Assembly (NCBI GenBank): GCA_020881915.1
Contig: JAJFPB010000006.1
Span: 372,001-436,000 of the forward strand
Origin: Paramyrothecium sp. XJ0827
Lineage: Eukaryota > Ascomycota > Sordariomycetes > Hypocreales > Stachybotryaceae
DNA length: 64,000 nt
Reading direction: 5' to 3'
This document shows, piece by piece, positions 9,718 to 21,881 of the stretch; the first letter of the stretch is position 1, and each line of letters starts with the position of its first letter. The translations under genes and the position numbers were made by a program. Below the pieces are notes generated by a model. The model saw nothing but the letters and a program-made list of their open reading frames with translations, had not been told where the DNA came from and did not search any database.

Positions 9718-12700
9718 TTATAGGCGACAGGCCGGCAACACTGGCCGCCACGATACCAGGCATCCCCAGGCGGATTTCATCGGGGAATTACCATGTCGGC
9801 TGTTAGGTTGGGAATCGCAATGGAACCGCGATTTCTCGCGGTACTCACGAGGCCTCATGATCACCTCGCTAATTTGGCTAATTCTTCCCCTGATACGCTT
9901 GAGAAAGGCCAGGTCGTCTCTAATCTCTATTAGAGTATCCTGAACGCCGCCCGTGAAGCGAGAATACTTGTTTCCTGTTTTCTCCTTGCGCCTCCACTTG
10001 GGGATTCTGGACCATGCCCACCCAAGCGGCCGGAAGATGGCGACACAGAATGCGTCAGGGAGAAGACGGATCAGCACGCCGACGGGAATTGAGAAGAAAC
10101 CCAAGACGAGGGAGATGCCCCATTGTGGTCCATTGAGAGGCGTCACCTTAAAGGCGGCGCCGCCGACAGAGACGATGAGAACCTGACCGCCGGCAATAAT
10201 GGCCGTCATGAGCACGAAAAGCTTGTTCTTGGTAATGCCCTCAAAGATGTTTAGCCTGTTGTCAATACGTCTGCTGTTTACAAGCTTGAAAATCTGCATG
10301 AAAACAAAGACGTTGAAGACGAGAGTCTTTTGCTGATCGGGGGATAGTTTAGGAAACTAGGCCCGGCGAAATGCAGGATGAGGGTGACGATGAGCTGGTA
10401 GATGGACTGTCCAATAATCATCTTCCACATGGGCGTGTTAATCAACGTGGCGGTCTTGGCATCGGGCTTTCGGTGGAGCATACTTTCGGTAGGGGATCAG
10501 TGGCGAGTGCGAGGGCGGCGAACGTATCCATTATGAGGTTCACCCACAGCAGCTGGACGGCATTTAGTACTGGCTCCTGAGAATCGCTAGCCACCGCCGT
10601 GACAAACGTGAGGATGACAGCAGTGATGTTGACCGTTATTTGGAACTGCAGAAACTTCTTCACAGCGTCGTTGATGGCGCGACCCCAGGCCATGGCGATG
10701 ACAATGGACGAAAAGTTGTCGTCCATGAGAATGATATCGGAGGCTTCCTTGGCAACTTCGGTTCCTGTAATACCCATCGAGAAACCAACATCGGCAGACT
10801 TTAGGGCGGGCGCATCGTTCGTGCCGTCACCGGTAACGGCAACGACCTCACCTAGACTTCTCAAAGCTTTTACTAATATTTTCTTGTCCTCCGGACTTGA
10901 ACGCGCCAACACGCAAAGATCTCGGACAATCGCAGTCCGGTCACGCTGTCTCATGGACCGGAACTCGTAACCCTCCATAACCATACCCTTCTCAGTCAGG
11001 ATACCGCAATCCTTTGCAATGGCTATCGCCGTTTCAATGTTGTCGCCAGTGACCATTTTGACAGACACGGAAGCAACGCGGCACTCGTTTACAGCCTTCG
11101 GGACGCCAGCCCGGACAGGATCTCGGATGCCCACGACACCCAGCCAGGTCAAGCTCTCAAAAAGGGTGGAAAACTCGATCTCCTGTGGGTCTTCTTCTTT
11201 GCAGGCGTTTTCGGGCGGCCAGTGCTCGAAGTCTCGGTAGGCTAGAGCAATTGTGCGTAGCGAGCGGCGCGCATACTCGGTGATGGTTCTCAGAATCTGT
11301 TCGCGTTGCTCCGGTTCCATCAAGGCAGTAGCAGAAGCCTTGGCCGGGTCTGTGACCGCACTTGAGCATTTCTCCAGAAGGATTTCAGGGGCACCTTTGA
11401 CGAAAAACCTATACTTTTTATTTGGAAGACGTACGATGGCACCCATGGCCTTGCGCTTGGAGTTGAAGGGGAAGAGCTGTTGAATGGGCAAGTTCTCGCG
11501 TGCGATCGCAACTTGTTCGAGAGCGAAGTACCTACGAGCCCAGTCGAGCAGGGCTGTTTCCGTCTTGGTTCCCACGAAGACCTGCTTTCCATTCTCCTCT
11601 GTCTCGAATGCTGTAGTGTTCAGGGCTATGGATTGTTTGATGAGGCCCTTACATTGCGAGTCGAGGGATGATGGGAGCGCGGACATTGGGATTTGCGGAG
11701 GAGACTCCATTGGGGCCCCCCTGCCGTCTCCCCAGGCCTCCACATGAGTCCCCTGGGTAACTGGCTCACGCTCGTCAGATCGACCATATCCCTCCCGAAG
11801 GCGAAACTCTCCCGTCCCCATAGCGCCAGCTACAACCGTCATGACGTTCTCGGTGAGGGTGCCAGTCTTGTCGGAGCATATGACGGTCGCACTGCCCATG
11901 GTTTCGCAGGATTGCAGATGACGGACGAGGTTATTCTCTTTGGTCATTCTCTTGGTAGCATACGCGAGGGTGAGCGTGACTGCCAAGGGCAGACCCTCGG
12001 GAACTGCAACGACGATGATAGTGATGGAAGTGATGAGAATTTGCAAGAATCTCTGACCCTTCTGCTCTGCAGATTCGTTCATCTGGGGGAGGTGGGCGAG
12101 GAACTCAATCGTGAGGACACTAAACAGACACAGGCCAGCTCCACTACCGAGTTTTGCAATATAACCTGGGACACATGTTAGCAGAGTACGTCCTCGCGGC
12201 AAAGGAGTGAGACCTACCCGCAAGTTTGTTCAGCTTGAGCTGCAGCGGAGTCATGCCGGGGTCATCGCGGAGACATCATGGTCTTGCCGTGACTAGAGTT
12301 CTGGCCAACGGCAGTGACCAAGAACGTGCCTACTCCATCCAGGACTCTTGCACCGGAGATTATAAAGGGGTCAAGCCCTTTGGGTTTCACACCTTCCTCA
12401 CACAAGGCCTTCATGACCGCGTCTGCGGGCATCTTTTTGATGAGGTCCGATTCCCCAGTTGCCGAAGATTCATCACAGCTGACGTTGTGGCCATTTATAA
12501 GCACGCCATCCACCGGCACAATGTCTCCTGGTTCAAGGAGCATCACATCGCCCACCAACATATCGTGAATTGAGATGCTGGAAGGTTTCCCAGATCGAAT
12601 CACTTTGACGACGCGGTCCTCTTTCTTCTCGTTCAGCCTTCGAAACTGGCGCTCCTTCTGCCAGTCGTTCAAAGAGCTGACCACCACAACAATCGTGATG

Positions 12701-13326
12701 GCCACGATGATGGCCACACCTTCCACCCACTCGAGGTTGGCAGTGTCGTCTCCCTCATGTGTCGCCCCAAAAGTCTGGTATAGTCCTAACGCGAGTGAAA
12801 TGACGGCTGCCACACTTAGAAGAATCAAGACCTTGTCCTTCATCGCAGTCCACGCGAGTTGAAGAAGAGACGACGACTTTCTCTCCGGCAGAATATTTTT
12901 ACCAAACACCCTCTTCCGGTCATGGAATCTTTTGCCGCTGTCCTCTAGCCGATCCGTCCTTTGTCGCTGAGGATCCATCGATGAGGGTTCCGATGGTAAC
13001 GGGACCCTCTTTTCCGCAGCGACGGCCTCCTTAATACTGATGGCGCCGGGGAGGTGAGATTCGTCCAGAGCCAGACCACCGCGCCTGTCAGTCCGCAATC
13101 CCTTTTCCAAACCAGTTAAGCCACCAACGGCGACGAACGCGTCCAGGCTTTTCGGGTTAATTAGTCTTGAGACTTGGCCAGGCGTAAAGGCAAAAGGATT
13201 ATTGTCGATGTAAAAAGCTGCTTCCTCGCCGGGATTGGGTGCCAAGACATCAGGTTTGGGTCCATAGCGACTGAGCGAGCCAGATGGCTGGATGGCTGGG
13301 GGTTTCTTGTTTATGCCGTTCATCAT
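9718..13326 (-). pseudogene. PMC1-type P-type Ca2+-ATPase, broken by three frameshifts
   Basis: Read from 13326 leftwards. The family pumps Ca2+ into the vacuole or out of the cell. Visible landmarks are an N-terminal helix pair (KVLILLSVAAVISLALGLYQ), the actuator motif SSATGES, PEGLPLAVTL in M4, the phosphorylation site DKTGTLTEN (about 11880), KGAPE, and the hinge TGDGTNDAP (about 10825). These are followed by the last membrane helices. One intron lies between about 12235 and 12180 (GTAGGT..CAG). The frame breaks three times. Near 12270 a TCTC repeat is 2 bp short. Near 10483 a C-run (GATCCCCTACC) is 1 bp short. Near 10345 the run in CCCCCGATC is 1 bp short. The protein is otherwise complete and well conserved between breaks. 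It is either a young pseudogene or an intact gene with consensus errors. Confidence 0.9.
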
Positions 13327-13966
13327 GATGTCAAGTTTTCTGACTGCAGCCGTGCGTATCCTAATGGCACGCTGGCTCTCGTGGTCTTTCTTTTACCTTG
13401 CTATTCTCTCGCTGAAAACCTCTCCTCTGTTTCTGTCTTTCTTCTCAAGGCAACGTACGACGATGCTTGACAATTGTGTTTTTAATCAAGTAGTCTTAGG
13501 CGAAAGGGCAACGACAGGTCGAAGTGTGGAGATGGGCGGTGCTAAATGGGTATGAGGTCCCGATACTGTAGAATTAACGGTTCGATTTCACCACAAGTCA
13601 ATTGCATGAGCCGGCCAATTCCTACAAACCATCTCCCTTACAGCGTAAAAGTTTCCGTTAGACGAGTCATACTTAATGGTGACTGATAACGTGTTTCCCT
13701 AGGTCGTCTCTGACTGACCATAATTGCACTTTCTAGGCCCTTCCTGGCTGATGATGACGTGATGTTCTTCTGACTTTCTGCTAGCTTGGGTGGCACCGGC
13801 AGTGCTTAGCTATGTGGGATATTCGCTGAACGCGCCAGCCAATTTCATTCACAAGCTCCGCCTACCCTCCCCAGTTCATGGGCTGACTTTTGCAGTCACC
13901 GCGCCAGGTGAGGTTAGCACAAACATGAGTTCAAAGGTCCAATGGAAATAAAGTTTGGAGCTAGAT

Positions 13967-14392
13967 TCAAATTATACTGGACTGTCCCAATATGTGATGC
14001 TCATCCGGGTGATTTTCACACGTGCTTTCTGGAACGGCTGCCGCTGTCGAGTTTTCCGTCCCAGCTGTGCCATCTGATTCTGCATTGAGGCCCACGGCAG
14101 CGAGCTCCTTCAGAATGGGCTCATCTTCAAAAGACATAGAAAGGTTCACGTGTGATACGATTGGTTGGGTAACATGGCTACTGAGTGGCTCTGGCAAAGA
14201 TATTTGCGGTCCGCCTGACGGAATGCCCAAGTCCATAATGGAAGGGAGAAGATCTAGTAGCGGTCCTGGCAAGCTAGATGCTAGACTTGTTGTCCAAATT
14301 GAATCGTAGCTCTAATCCGGAAAGTCAAATCATTAGTATGATATCTGATTGTCCCTTAAGACTTTCGGATTGCCCACCTGCTCAAGATTCAT
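13967..14392 (-). CDS. Two-exon small protein, unknown function
   Basis: Exon 14378-14392 encodes MNLEQ. It joins exon 13967-14311 in phase across a 66-bp intron with donor GTGGGC, a CTAAT branch-point-like sequence and acceptor TTAG, giving 119 residues. The product is acidic and rich in Pro, Ser and Leu (contains PLLDLLPSIMDLG). Such a sequence resembles the C-terminal tail of fungal transcription factors, so it may be a truncated remnant of one. That is a guess from composition. Confidence 0.4.
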
Positions 14393-14705
14393 GCCCGGGT
14401 TCCTTTTCCATGTCTACCGGTGCCGGTAAAATTTTAATCAATACAGTGCCTAATTAACCTAGTCGTACATACGCTGCAAACCAAGGTACTTTATATGAGT
14501 GGTACGGTACCCGGTACCGGTATGATAGTTAATGCAATTCATGCATCCCTGTTTTCCAGTGATAGTGCAGTTCCCTCCGGACGAGTCGCCGACTCCCGAT
14601 CAGTCTAGACCTCCCAATTGTGGCGTGGTCCCCAAGTGGCCTTGATTTTTAGTTTTCGTGGTTGACGATCAGTCGAGGGCTTATTGGTGAGCCAAGCTTA
14701 GGTTT

Positions 14706-14730
14706 TAGTGTGACCACCCACCAAACCGGC
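14706..14730 (+). repeat. Left terminal inverted repeat plus TA
   Basis: TA at 14706-14707 followed by a 23-bp repeat starting GTGTGACCACCC. It is the perfect reverse complement of 15982-16006. Confidence 0.95.
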
Positions 14731-14827
14731 AGCATCACCACCACACCGCGTACAACTTCGTGATGCATTTCCTTAACGAATTTTTATTCAATCAATTTAA
14801 AAAGTACATCATTAGATAGGAAATTAA

Positions 14828-15860
14828 TTAAGGATCTGCCACATGTATTGTATCTAGGGTGGGGACGCGTTTTGCGTGAAAAAACGCCTGCGATGCCTCA
14901 TCATTGACTTGAGCCGCTTCTCGAGCTGCTGAGATAACTTCGACACCGGGAAATTCCTTATTAGGGTCATGGTTTACTTTCCTACGTTTTTGAGGCTGCC
15001 GGAAATCTAATTCAGCCTCTAGGTGGCCGTTCCGGACAAGCAGGGCGGCAATCTGCGCATCCTTTCTGTCCATTTCCTTCGCTGTCTTCGTCTTTATTGT
15101 CTGAAGGTTGGATTCCATAGAAATAGAATCAAGGATAAGCCCGTCCATCATATCCTTGAAAGCAGAGCTGTTTTTTTCGGCGTTTTCCACAGTTGTTCTG
15201 TATTCGTTCGAGGCATCGGGGGCGTCCGGGGCGTCGGGTTCGATGCTGGTAGGCGTTCTGCCTCGCGGGCTGCTCTGATGAGCCGGCCAGGGTCAATGGG
15301 CCACAGACCTGTTGCTTGGAACCCGGCTTTGAGGTTTTCTTTCGTCAAGGCCACCTTACGGGCGTCTTCATAGGCAGACAGGAGCCGTTGTTTCTGCTTG
15401 GGCGCTGTTGTCTCGAACAAGGCGTATGGACGGGTGTTTTTTCTGAATGCTGCCTTCAGTGGTGAGAAAACGCCTACATCTAGTGGCTGGGACACATGCG
15501 ATGTATGCGATGGAAGGTAGAGGACATAGCAACGGTTGATCCAAGCCGCATATTGGAAAGCTATGGTCAAATGGGCTGCGTGGCCGTCGACAATTAGAAG
15601 GCGCCATCGGGTCGGGTCTTTAGGCTTCGTCTTGGGTAGGAAAACCTGCTTCAGCCATTTCAATAAGATCCTACTATTTGCCCACCCTATCTCACTAGAA
15701 TCGTAAGCCCAAGTCGGAAAATGCCGTGGAAACCACTGAAGCCGGTTGGAGAGGGTCGACCGAGGGATTCCGTAGTCGCGTGCGATCGCTGCGATTGTGG
15801 CACCTTCCTCGACTTTCTGCAGTGCTTTAGCTATTAGAATCTCACGATTGTTTATTTTGG
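14828..15860 (-). pseudogene. Pogo-like DDE transposase, deleted and frameshifted
   Basis: Read leftwards. About 15860-15660 encodes a Psq/HTH DNA-binding segment (NNREILIAKALQ, AAIARDYGIPRSTL). It runs directly into GWANSRILLKWLKQVF and the end of the DDE_1 domain, with the Asp in LLIVDGHAAH and the block PSHTSHVSQPLDVGVF. The long stretch normally found between the HTH/CENP-B region and this point, including the first catalytic Asp, is absent. The frame shifts once near 15175 at an A7 run. With one more A it continues into the basic helical tail at 15190-14828. No ATG precedes the HTH in frame. Confidence 0.85.
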
Positions 15861-15981
15861 TACGTATAACGTTAGATGAAGAAAGAATTAAATTTGGACT
15901 AGAATTGATTAAGTTGTGGTGCAGTTACTATGGTGAGTTCATTTGGGCGCGTCGCGTTCCACCTGCCGGTTTGGGGGTAGT

Positions 15982-16006
15982 GCCGGTTTGGTGGGTGGTC
16001 ACACTA
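15982..16006 (-). repeat. Right terminal inverted repeat plus TA
   Basis: A 23-bp repeat beginning GCCGGTTTGGTGGG and ending before TA at 16005-16006. It is identical in inverse to the left end. Confidence 0.95.
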
Positions 16007-18843
16007 TGCGGTTGATTGATTGATTGATGTATTTTCCGTCCAGCGGCCTTCAGGCCGCTCAGGTCCCCTATATCATCGTAACGGTTGAACGGTGTGTGAA
16101 CCTCGCGGACATGCTTTTCCGTTATTCCAATTGTGACTTGTCGATATATCCGAGTGTTCATCTTATGCAGCCAGATATCGTTGGTCGCCTTTGGAGGATC
16201 AACGTCATATAACTTGTGGGCCAAGCCTTTCCATTCGTTTCGAATAGTAGTGACTTCTGCCTCTCGATATGTTGAGTCCCAGAGTATCCCTGTTGCTCTT
16301 GCCGTAGGATGCTGGCCACTCTGCGGATTAAGACGAGTGATTTTGTCAACACCATTGCCAATCGGGCCGGGAGAATCTAGCAACATAGAACTCGTGGTTG
16401 AAAGACCGCTTGGCCTTGTGGTGGCGTATAATATATATCATCTTCCCGTTCCAATAGAATATGCCCCTCTGTGAAGACGGACTATTCTCGTAATCAATGT
16501 TGAAGAGCTCCTTTACTCGTGGCGCTTGTCCGCAAGCAGTGAGAAGACCGCCGGCTTGCATCCGATCCCGTGCTTTCACACCATCGAGGTAGTTTCTGAC
16601 GGCACCCCAGCGCCATCGACCATGCCCTGTCAACTCTTGTAAAGCCCCACTGCGATGGGTGCAAGCGCGAGTCAGGAGGCCTTTGTAGGAGTCCTTGAAG
16701 TTGTTTTTGGGTAGGAAATAAAAGAGTAACCTGGACGGAGATCGGTCAAGTCATCTTCTATGACAGATTTATCTCGGGCTCCCACCCATACATCAATGTA
16801 AGGCATAAACGCTCTGCTTGCGAGATAAAGTACTCGCTCAGCTGCCGAAATGCATTCATGGACAACGTAAACATACCCCCCCATGACACGCCCTCTCCAT
16901 TGTCGCTCCAACGTAGAAAATAGGCTGGCAGCTCGGTTTTTGCCCTAAGAAACCCAAAATTCCTCAAGCTGATAAACTCAGCCAAGGCAGAGGGCGAACC
17001 AGCGGCAATATATCTGTTGCAAATATCTTGCATATGCTCGATTTGCCCAGTGCGAGGTTTCTGGGTTATGCTTATGGTTGGGTACGCAAGACCGGCAGTG
17101 CGTATTCCAGGAAGATCTACCGCTGCCAGTATATCAACGGGGACAAGGAAGGGCAATATTGTCGAGCAAGCTTGAATTGCCGACAATCCAGAGAAAAGCC
17201 GAGGATGCCACTGAAATAGACCAGTAATGTAGACTCGGGCCGGCTGTCAAGGAATGGCTGAGTGCACAGTGAGAGACTGAGCTTGAATAGTAATTCTAGA
17301 AACTCGGACTCGGCCGTATTCCTTATTGGGCCTTGGTAGATGTTCTCATCGCACGACGCATCTTCATGGTCTTCTGATTCCTCAACGACCTCATCTGTCC
17401 AGTTCTCGCTTTCATCTTCAAGCTCTTCAAACCCTTCATCAGAGTCGTACTCGTCCCAGTCCAAGGTTTCTCCATCTTCCAGGTCATCATAGTCATCCAC
17501 GAACCCGCGGTGGTCCGAGGGTTTGGCCGGGTATCGTCTATCAGAAGTCTTCGGCCATCTTCCTTCGTGCCTGTCGAGACCAGACCAGACTCTGTGCTCC
17601 CAGAGCTCCTTAAGCAAGCGCATGTGCTCCGGTTAGAGATTGATCTTGACCTGCTCCCTCACCGATGGTGACATTAAGTATGCCCGAAATATAAGGCAAT
17701 AAACTGTTTCCAAATAGACCGATAGCGATAGCTTGTGCCTGGTTCTGTCATTACGGAAAACGCTCTAGGTTGAAACCTGTTACTCTTCGAGGTGAGTAGC
17801 CAACAACGAACGAGTCTACTGCTATGCCGAACAGTATTCTCACATCGGTCGAGCACCGAATCAACCGCTCCTAAGATACAGCCAAGCTTCTGCTCGTCTT
17901 GGTAGCAGCTGGTGATATCGACATCTCCATTCTGCAGTCCCTGGCTGAGGACCAAGTCTTTCCGTACGACTATACCGAATGCACGAACCGGCAGTCGTGT
18001 CATCATTCGTAAGATATCCGGCCGAGTATTCTTGAACATCTTGAGCCATTGAGTACGTTCTAGCCATGGACTGGTAGCTGCGTGAGTTTCCTCTCCCAGT
18101 GCCTTGGCATAGCACCGTGGCTGCTCTTGAGCGTCCGTATATTTTTCGTGGTGTTCAATGACTGCTTGTATATGTGACTTCGTTTCCGGGTTAAGCTTGC
18201 AAGGGGTGCCTTTAGCAGCCTCTGCCTCGCTTCTCTTGCTTTTCCAAGGTGCCGTCCGCCGATTGACCTCGAACCAACCGCTTGCTGCGCGTGAAAGAAA
18301 GAACCGCTGGCACGATACGTTTTCCTTCCAAAGTTGTTCTGGGTATACGCTTGCCCCGCCTTCCGCCGAATCTTGTAGATTGAGTCTCGGCCGCCCACGT
18401 CCACGGAAATTCTGTAGTTGGTGTTCAACACGCCAGTGCTGAATTATCTTCGCCTTGCTCTTGATGATATACGGACATTTTAGACATTTGATCCTGTCCG
18501 TTCGTGGAGCGGCCAAGTGTGAAATTGAAGGCGCACTTGGTGGTGGAAAGGTGAAGTCTAAGAAATCTGCTTGGTTCCGACGAATATCTGGTAGCTGATG
18601 AATGGTGTTCGCAATAGCTCTCCTCTTCCCTGGCGGTACGTCTTTATGTCGAGAGAGGTGAGTGAGCACTTCTTCCGACACACAAGCGAAGCCACATAAT
18701 TTGCAAATGACAACCCGATACCGCTCGTTATAGACGAAAGGCTCCATTGTCGATGAGGCTCCTCCTGCAGCCGATTGTCCAGCTGCATGAGACACCTTCC
18801 GCCTCGCATCCTCTGTACCCTTTTCCCCTTTACGCGATACCAC
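16007..18843 (-). pseudogene. OrsD-type C2H2 / RecQ-associated fungal protein, decayed
   Basis: Read from 18843 leftwards. The first frame (18843-17674) has two Cys/His pairs: CKLCGFACVSEEVLTHLSRH and, further on, CLKCPYIIKSKAKIIQHW. This layout fits the OrsD/DUF3505-type domain of large fungal proteins linked to telomeric RecQ-like helicase genes. Homologous blocks then appear in shifting frames: 17623-17117 (acidic linker), 17186-16758 (LRWSDNGEGVSWGG, QAERLCLTLMYGW), 16633-16346 (GRWRWGAVRNYL, GGLLTACGQAPRVKEL, IYIIRHHKAKRS) and 16361-16007 (IYRQVTIGITEKHV). Breaks include in-frame TAA and TAG codons near 17635 and 17115 besides frameshifts, so this is a true pseudogene. The pogo-like element abuts its truncated end. 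Confidence 0.7.
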
Positions 18844-19300
18844 ATCCTGGTAACGCGAACCGCGTTTTATACAATGATTGGTCAGTTCCGATAAAATGAA
18901 CTCTATCCCTGCTTGAAAATTGAACCCTACTCCCTGGTTTGCGGGGCAGAAAAATGAACTCTACTCGAGTTCAATTTGTTATTGTGCAGTAGCCCACCTA
19001 ACCCTATACCCAAGCACAGAACAACCCTCTACAATATTCAGCGAGGCCTTCTAATTACGTTGGGCACTCGAGATCTTGGACGATATGCTACGAACAGACT
19101 GGGAGACGGTGACAAGATGCATATTCAAGGACAATGGTTGGTTGAACATGGTTAATAAGTCATTTGGCCGACCTTTCTTCTTTGGTTGTCATCTCAATGA
19201 CCTCGTGCAAACCGATTTTCGAAAATCCAAACTAATTTGCGTTGGGCGACTCCTGCGATGACAACACCATCACAACACAAGGGAACAATTTTTCCAGTCC

Positions 19301-19774
19301 TTGCGACCAAATTACCGATATATACCAGGGAAGGAATGCGTATTTTTTTCAGATTGCAAGCTGTGCATATGTGTTGCAGCCCTAACGAATCGACAGAGGA
19401 TCGTTGTCCCTGGCTTGCACCTCTTGTTTAATGAGGGTGCCAATGGGCCGATGACCAACATTGTGTTTTGCGACAAAGCAATCGGCCCATGCGAACTTAC
19501 AGCAGACTCTCTTGGCGGACTTTGTAAAGAGCAACCACAGTCAATAAAGCACATCAGTTTGGTGTGCTCGCTGAAGATCAGCCTTATCGACGGAAAGCCC
19601 CTGTACCAGGAGTTCTATGCCCCTGAGTGTCCTACAATCAACGGCATTACCTATTTCGACGAGAACAATAAAAGCATTGGGCATGGAAGATTCGAGATTG
19701 GTACTATAGGTCGGGTTGTGGTTTTGCCTATCTTGCTCGTCCAAAGATTGAAGGCGAAGCTCACCCTTTATTGA
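19301..19774 (+). CDS. Unknown open frame (157 codons, no ATG start)
   Basis: A long open frame with good amino-acid composition (contains LFNEGANGPMTNIVFCDKAI and SIGHGRFEIGTIGRVVVL). It opens with TTG rather than ATG and there is no obvious splice acceptor. It may be an internal exon or a remnant. No family is recognised. Confidence 0.25.
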   Translation: MRPNYRYIPGKECVFFSDCKLCICVAALTNRQRIVVPGLHLLFNEGANGPMTNIVFCDKAIGPCELTADSLGGLCKEQPQSIKHISLVCSLKISLIDGKPLYQEFYAPECPTINGITYFDENNKSIGHGRFEIGTIGRVVVLPILLVQRLKAKLTLY

Positions 19775-20092
19775 CATGTTTGCCTGTGCTCCGGTCGGCG
19801 CTCCAAGATAAGAACAGGAAGCCAAGAATCGAAGGAAACCACGCCTGTAGAGGTATGGTGCAGACTTAAATAAGTGTTTACTAGATGTTATCTGGATGCA
19901 ACCCACTTTCTCCGTGACATGGATACAACTGGATGGCTTCGGTCCTAGTGTCGTTGTTGTTGATGTCGTTGTCGTTATTAAAATGGCTTCAGTCCTGTGG
20001 TCACTTTAATCCTTGGGTCTCCGGCATGCAAGCAAGCTCCACATTCGGGTACAATGGTTACTCTCTCATTCACCTTTGTAATTGCATGGAAG

Positions 20093-20785
20093 CTATTGTG
20101 TTATCTCCACCCTGTTAATCTTCAGCCTCACTGACTTCACTTCCATACACCTGTTTACTGGGGTCGCCTGGTTCATCACTCTCAATCCATTTGAAATCGC
20201 GTTTCTCCCCGTCTGCAATGTAGCCAAGTTTGCCCGGTAATATACCCGGTAATATACACCTGCTGAAATGACTGCAGGCAACTGCAGTAAACCATTTGTG
20301 CACAAATTCTCGCAACACTGCGTTTGCAAATGTTCATTAGCTGAGGCAATGCACTGCCAAAACGTGCGCGATCTCGAACTATCGCTAGAAGCATCGACAA
20401 ATGCTCGTGTATCGAAAACGTTGGGTCGGCTCTGTATTTGTATCTTTGCGCAGAGAGAGCCAACAGCTACGATCGCCCGATCGGTCTCATCACCTTTAGG
20501 CAGTCCCTCATTGCCAAAAGCATTTTCAGACACAAGCACCTCGAGGAGTTCAGGAATCGACTGTGAGATGAACTTGAGGCTTCCTATGAGAGGAGGAAAG
20601 GGAATTGGATAATGATGATGCATCAAATTCGAAAATGTGTTCCAGGTTCTTGGTCTATTAAGGCTGCGGTATATTGGAAAAGGCTGCGAGAGGTGCTGGT
20701 AAACCTGGTCGGCCGTTGGCAGGTTTCCAGGAGGGAATCGGAGTCGATGCATCAGCCCGACAAGACAATGGGCGCGTTCGTCCAT
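20093..20785 (-). CDS. Hypothetical protein (230 aa)
   Basis: A single open frame from an ATG at 20785. The product has a His/Pro/Leu-rich N-terminal part (MHRLRFPPGNLPTADQVYQH) and a middle with an IVAVGSLCAKIQIQ strand-helix segment. It has no membrane segment, signal peptide or motif I recognise. Near the 3' end ACCCGGTAATAT is almost exactly repeated in tandem, inserting YYRVYYR. Status as a real gene is uncertain. Confidence 0.35.
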   Translation of the reverse strand: MDERAHCLVGLMHRLRFPPGNLPTADQVYQHLSQPFPIYRSLNRPRTWNTFSNLMHHHYPIPFPPLIGSLKFISQSIPELLEVLVSENAFGNEGLPKGDETDRAIVAVGSLCAKIQIQSRPNVFDTRAFVDASSDSSRSRTFWQCIASANEHLQTQCCENLCTNGLLQLPAVISAGVYYRVYYRANLATLQTGRNAISNGLRVMNQATPVNRCMEVKSVRLKINRVEITQ

Positions 20786-21149
20786 TTTAATGTGAAGTGA
20801 CGAACTGAGTTATGATTTCTGTGACAATCACCCCTATATATATTCTACAGATGTTATGGAAATAACGTGCGACGTATTCGGTATTTAGTACGGCGACTTG
20901 TTCGCTGATGCTTTCGATGTTGGGTTTCCGTGACTTTAGAGCTTCGGTATCGAATTGTGCACATGCACTTCTTAAGCATGGAACCAGCTGGCAGTTTGCA
21001 CATTAGCCTCGTTTATTTTTTTAGGTTCCATTTTTCTACTTTCCTCCTTTTTTTAGAATTGAGAGGAGAAACATGTCAAGTCTATGGCACTCTCAGCCAC
21101 TCCTCACCGAGACCCTCGGACATTTGTGTAATGGCGCTCCCGCTGGATC

Positions 21150-21571
21150 ATAATCGCTTGTTTCAAGTGATCGGCCATTAAAGAAACCTTTTTCATTGTA
21201 GTACTGAAGCAATTATGGCATGAGTCCTGTCTAACAAACCTCGTTATACGGCGTGGAACTCCTTCTTGTCACCACCTGCACATCTATTCAATTGATGCTG
21301 ATGAAAGGATGTGTTTGGGTTTGTGAGTAATCGATCATTGGTGTCCATTGGAGGCGTCCTGGCAGGTGTCCTGGCCGGTGATATTCCGACTGGTAACATC
21401 TCGGTTGGTGGTATCTTTTCCATTGTCGGTACGGCCGTTTCCGGGTCTACCACCTGAGGATTCATTACCACCCTCGTGTAGCTTCTGGGAAAGTAGATAG
21501 ACGGAGACTATCAGGGCGCGGGGGCTATTGCGAATGCGAATTCTTATCTTTAGTACGGGTAACGCCATCAA
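21150..21571 (-). pseudogene. Truncated paralogous copy of the 22663-23987 gene
   Basis: This region aligns in direct orientation with 22640-23000. Shared landmarks are a gtagtaccgaagcaat-like segment, the CACCTGCACATCTATTC block and the TGATGCTGATGAA.GGATGTGTTTGG block. The peptide on the minus strand repeats the C-terminal pattern of the intact gene (VVxxxxMNPxxxxPTxEKxxPxE and TPPMxT) but lacks the MADS-like modules and is frame-broken. Confidence 0.6.
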
Positions 21572-21728
21572 TGGGGGGTGAAAGGTGTCCCGCGCCGGCC
21601 AGCAGTATTTACAAAAGAAAACAGACGACGTTCTTCAACGAACAGACTGAGAAATAAAGCAAGGCTATCGTCAGGAATTTCCAAGCAATAATAAAAATCA
21701 TAAAACAGATGTCAGGATCCATAACTAG

Positions 21729-21881
21729 TCAATAAACACGACCGGCGCAGCCGCTCTTGCCCTCCATTAACTTCAGCATCTCCGGACTAGAGACCTCAAT
21801 TCCTATTCTCAATTTCGTCAAACCCTTGGAATACGCCTTTAGACTCGCACCACCGCTGACTTCAGGGTTGCCACTCGCCAT
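21729..21881 (-). CDS. Possible 50-aa protein
   Basis: A compact ATG-to-TGA frame with lysine- and glycine-rich, coding-like composition (MASGNPEVSGGASLKAYSKG..). It could be a last exon or chance. No homology is recognised. Confidence 0.2.
   Translation of the reverse strand: MASGNPEVSGGASLKAYSKGLTKLRIGIEVSSPEMLKLMEGKSGCAGRVY

Larger units (their letters stand above)
14706..16006 (-). mobile_element. Internally deleted pogo/Fot-like Tc1-mariner element
   Basis: Both ends are defined. The left end reads TA then GTGTGACCACCCACC.. (23 bp, 14708-14730) and the right end is its exact reverse complement (15982-16004) followed by TA. The 23-bp inverted repeats are identical, and the flanking TA is the expected target duplication of the superfamily. 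A subterminal TGCCGGTTTG motif is repeated next to the right end (15964 and 15981). The transposase inside lacks the middle of its catalytic domain, so the ~1.3-kb copy is non-autonomous. Confidence 0.92.

Noticed and set aside
10278..12181. Plus-strand open frames opposite the Ca2+-ATPase (for example 11693-12181)
   Set aside because: They are the antisense of a recognised, conserved coding region.
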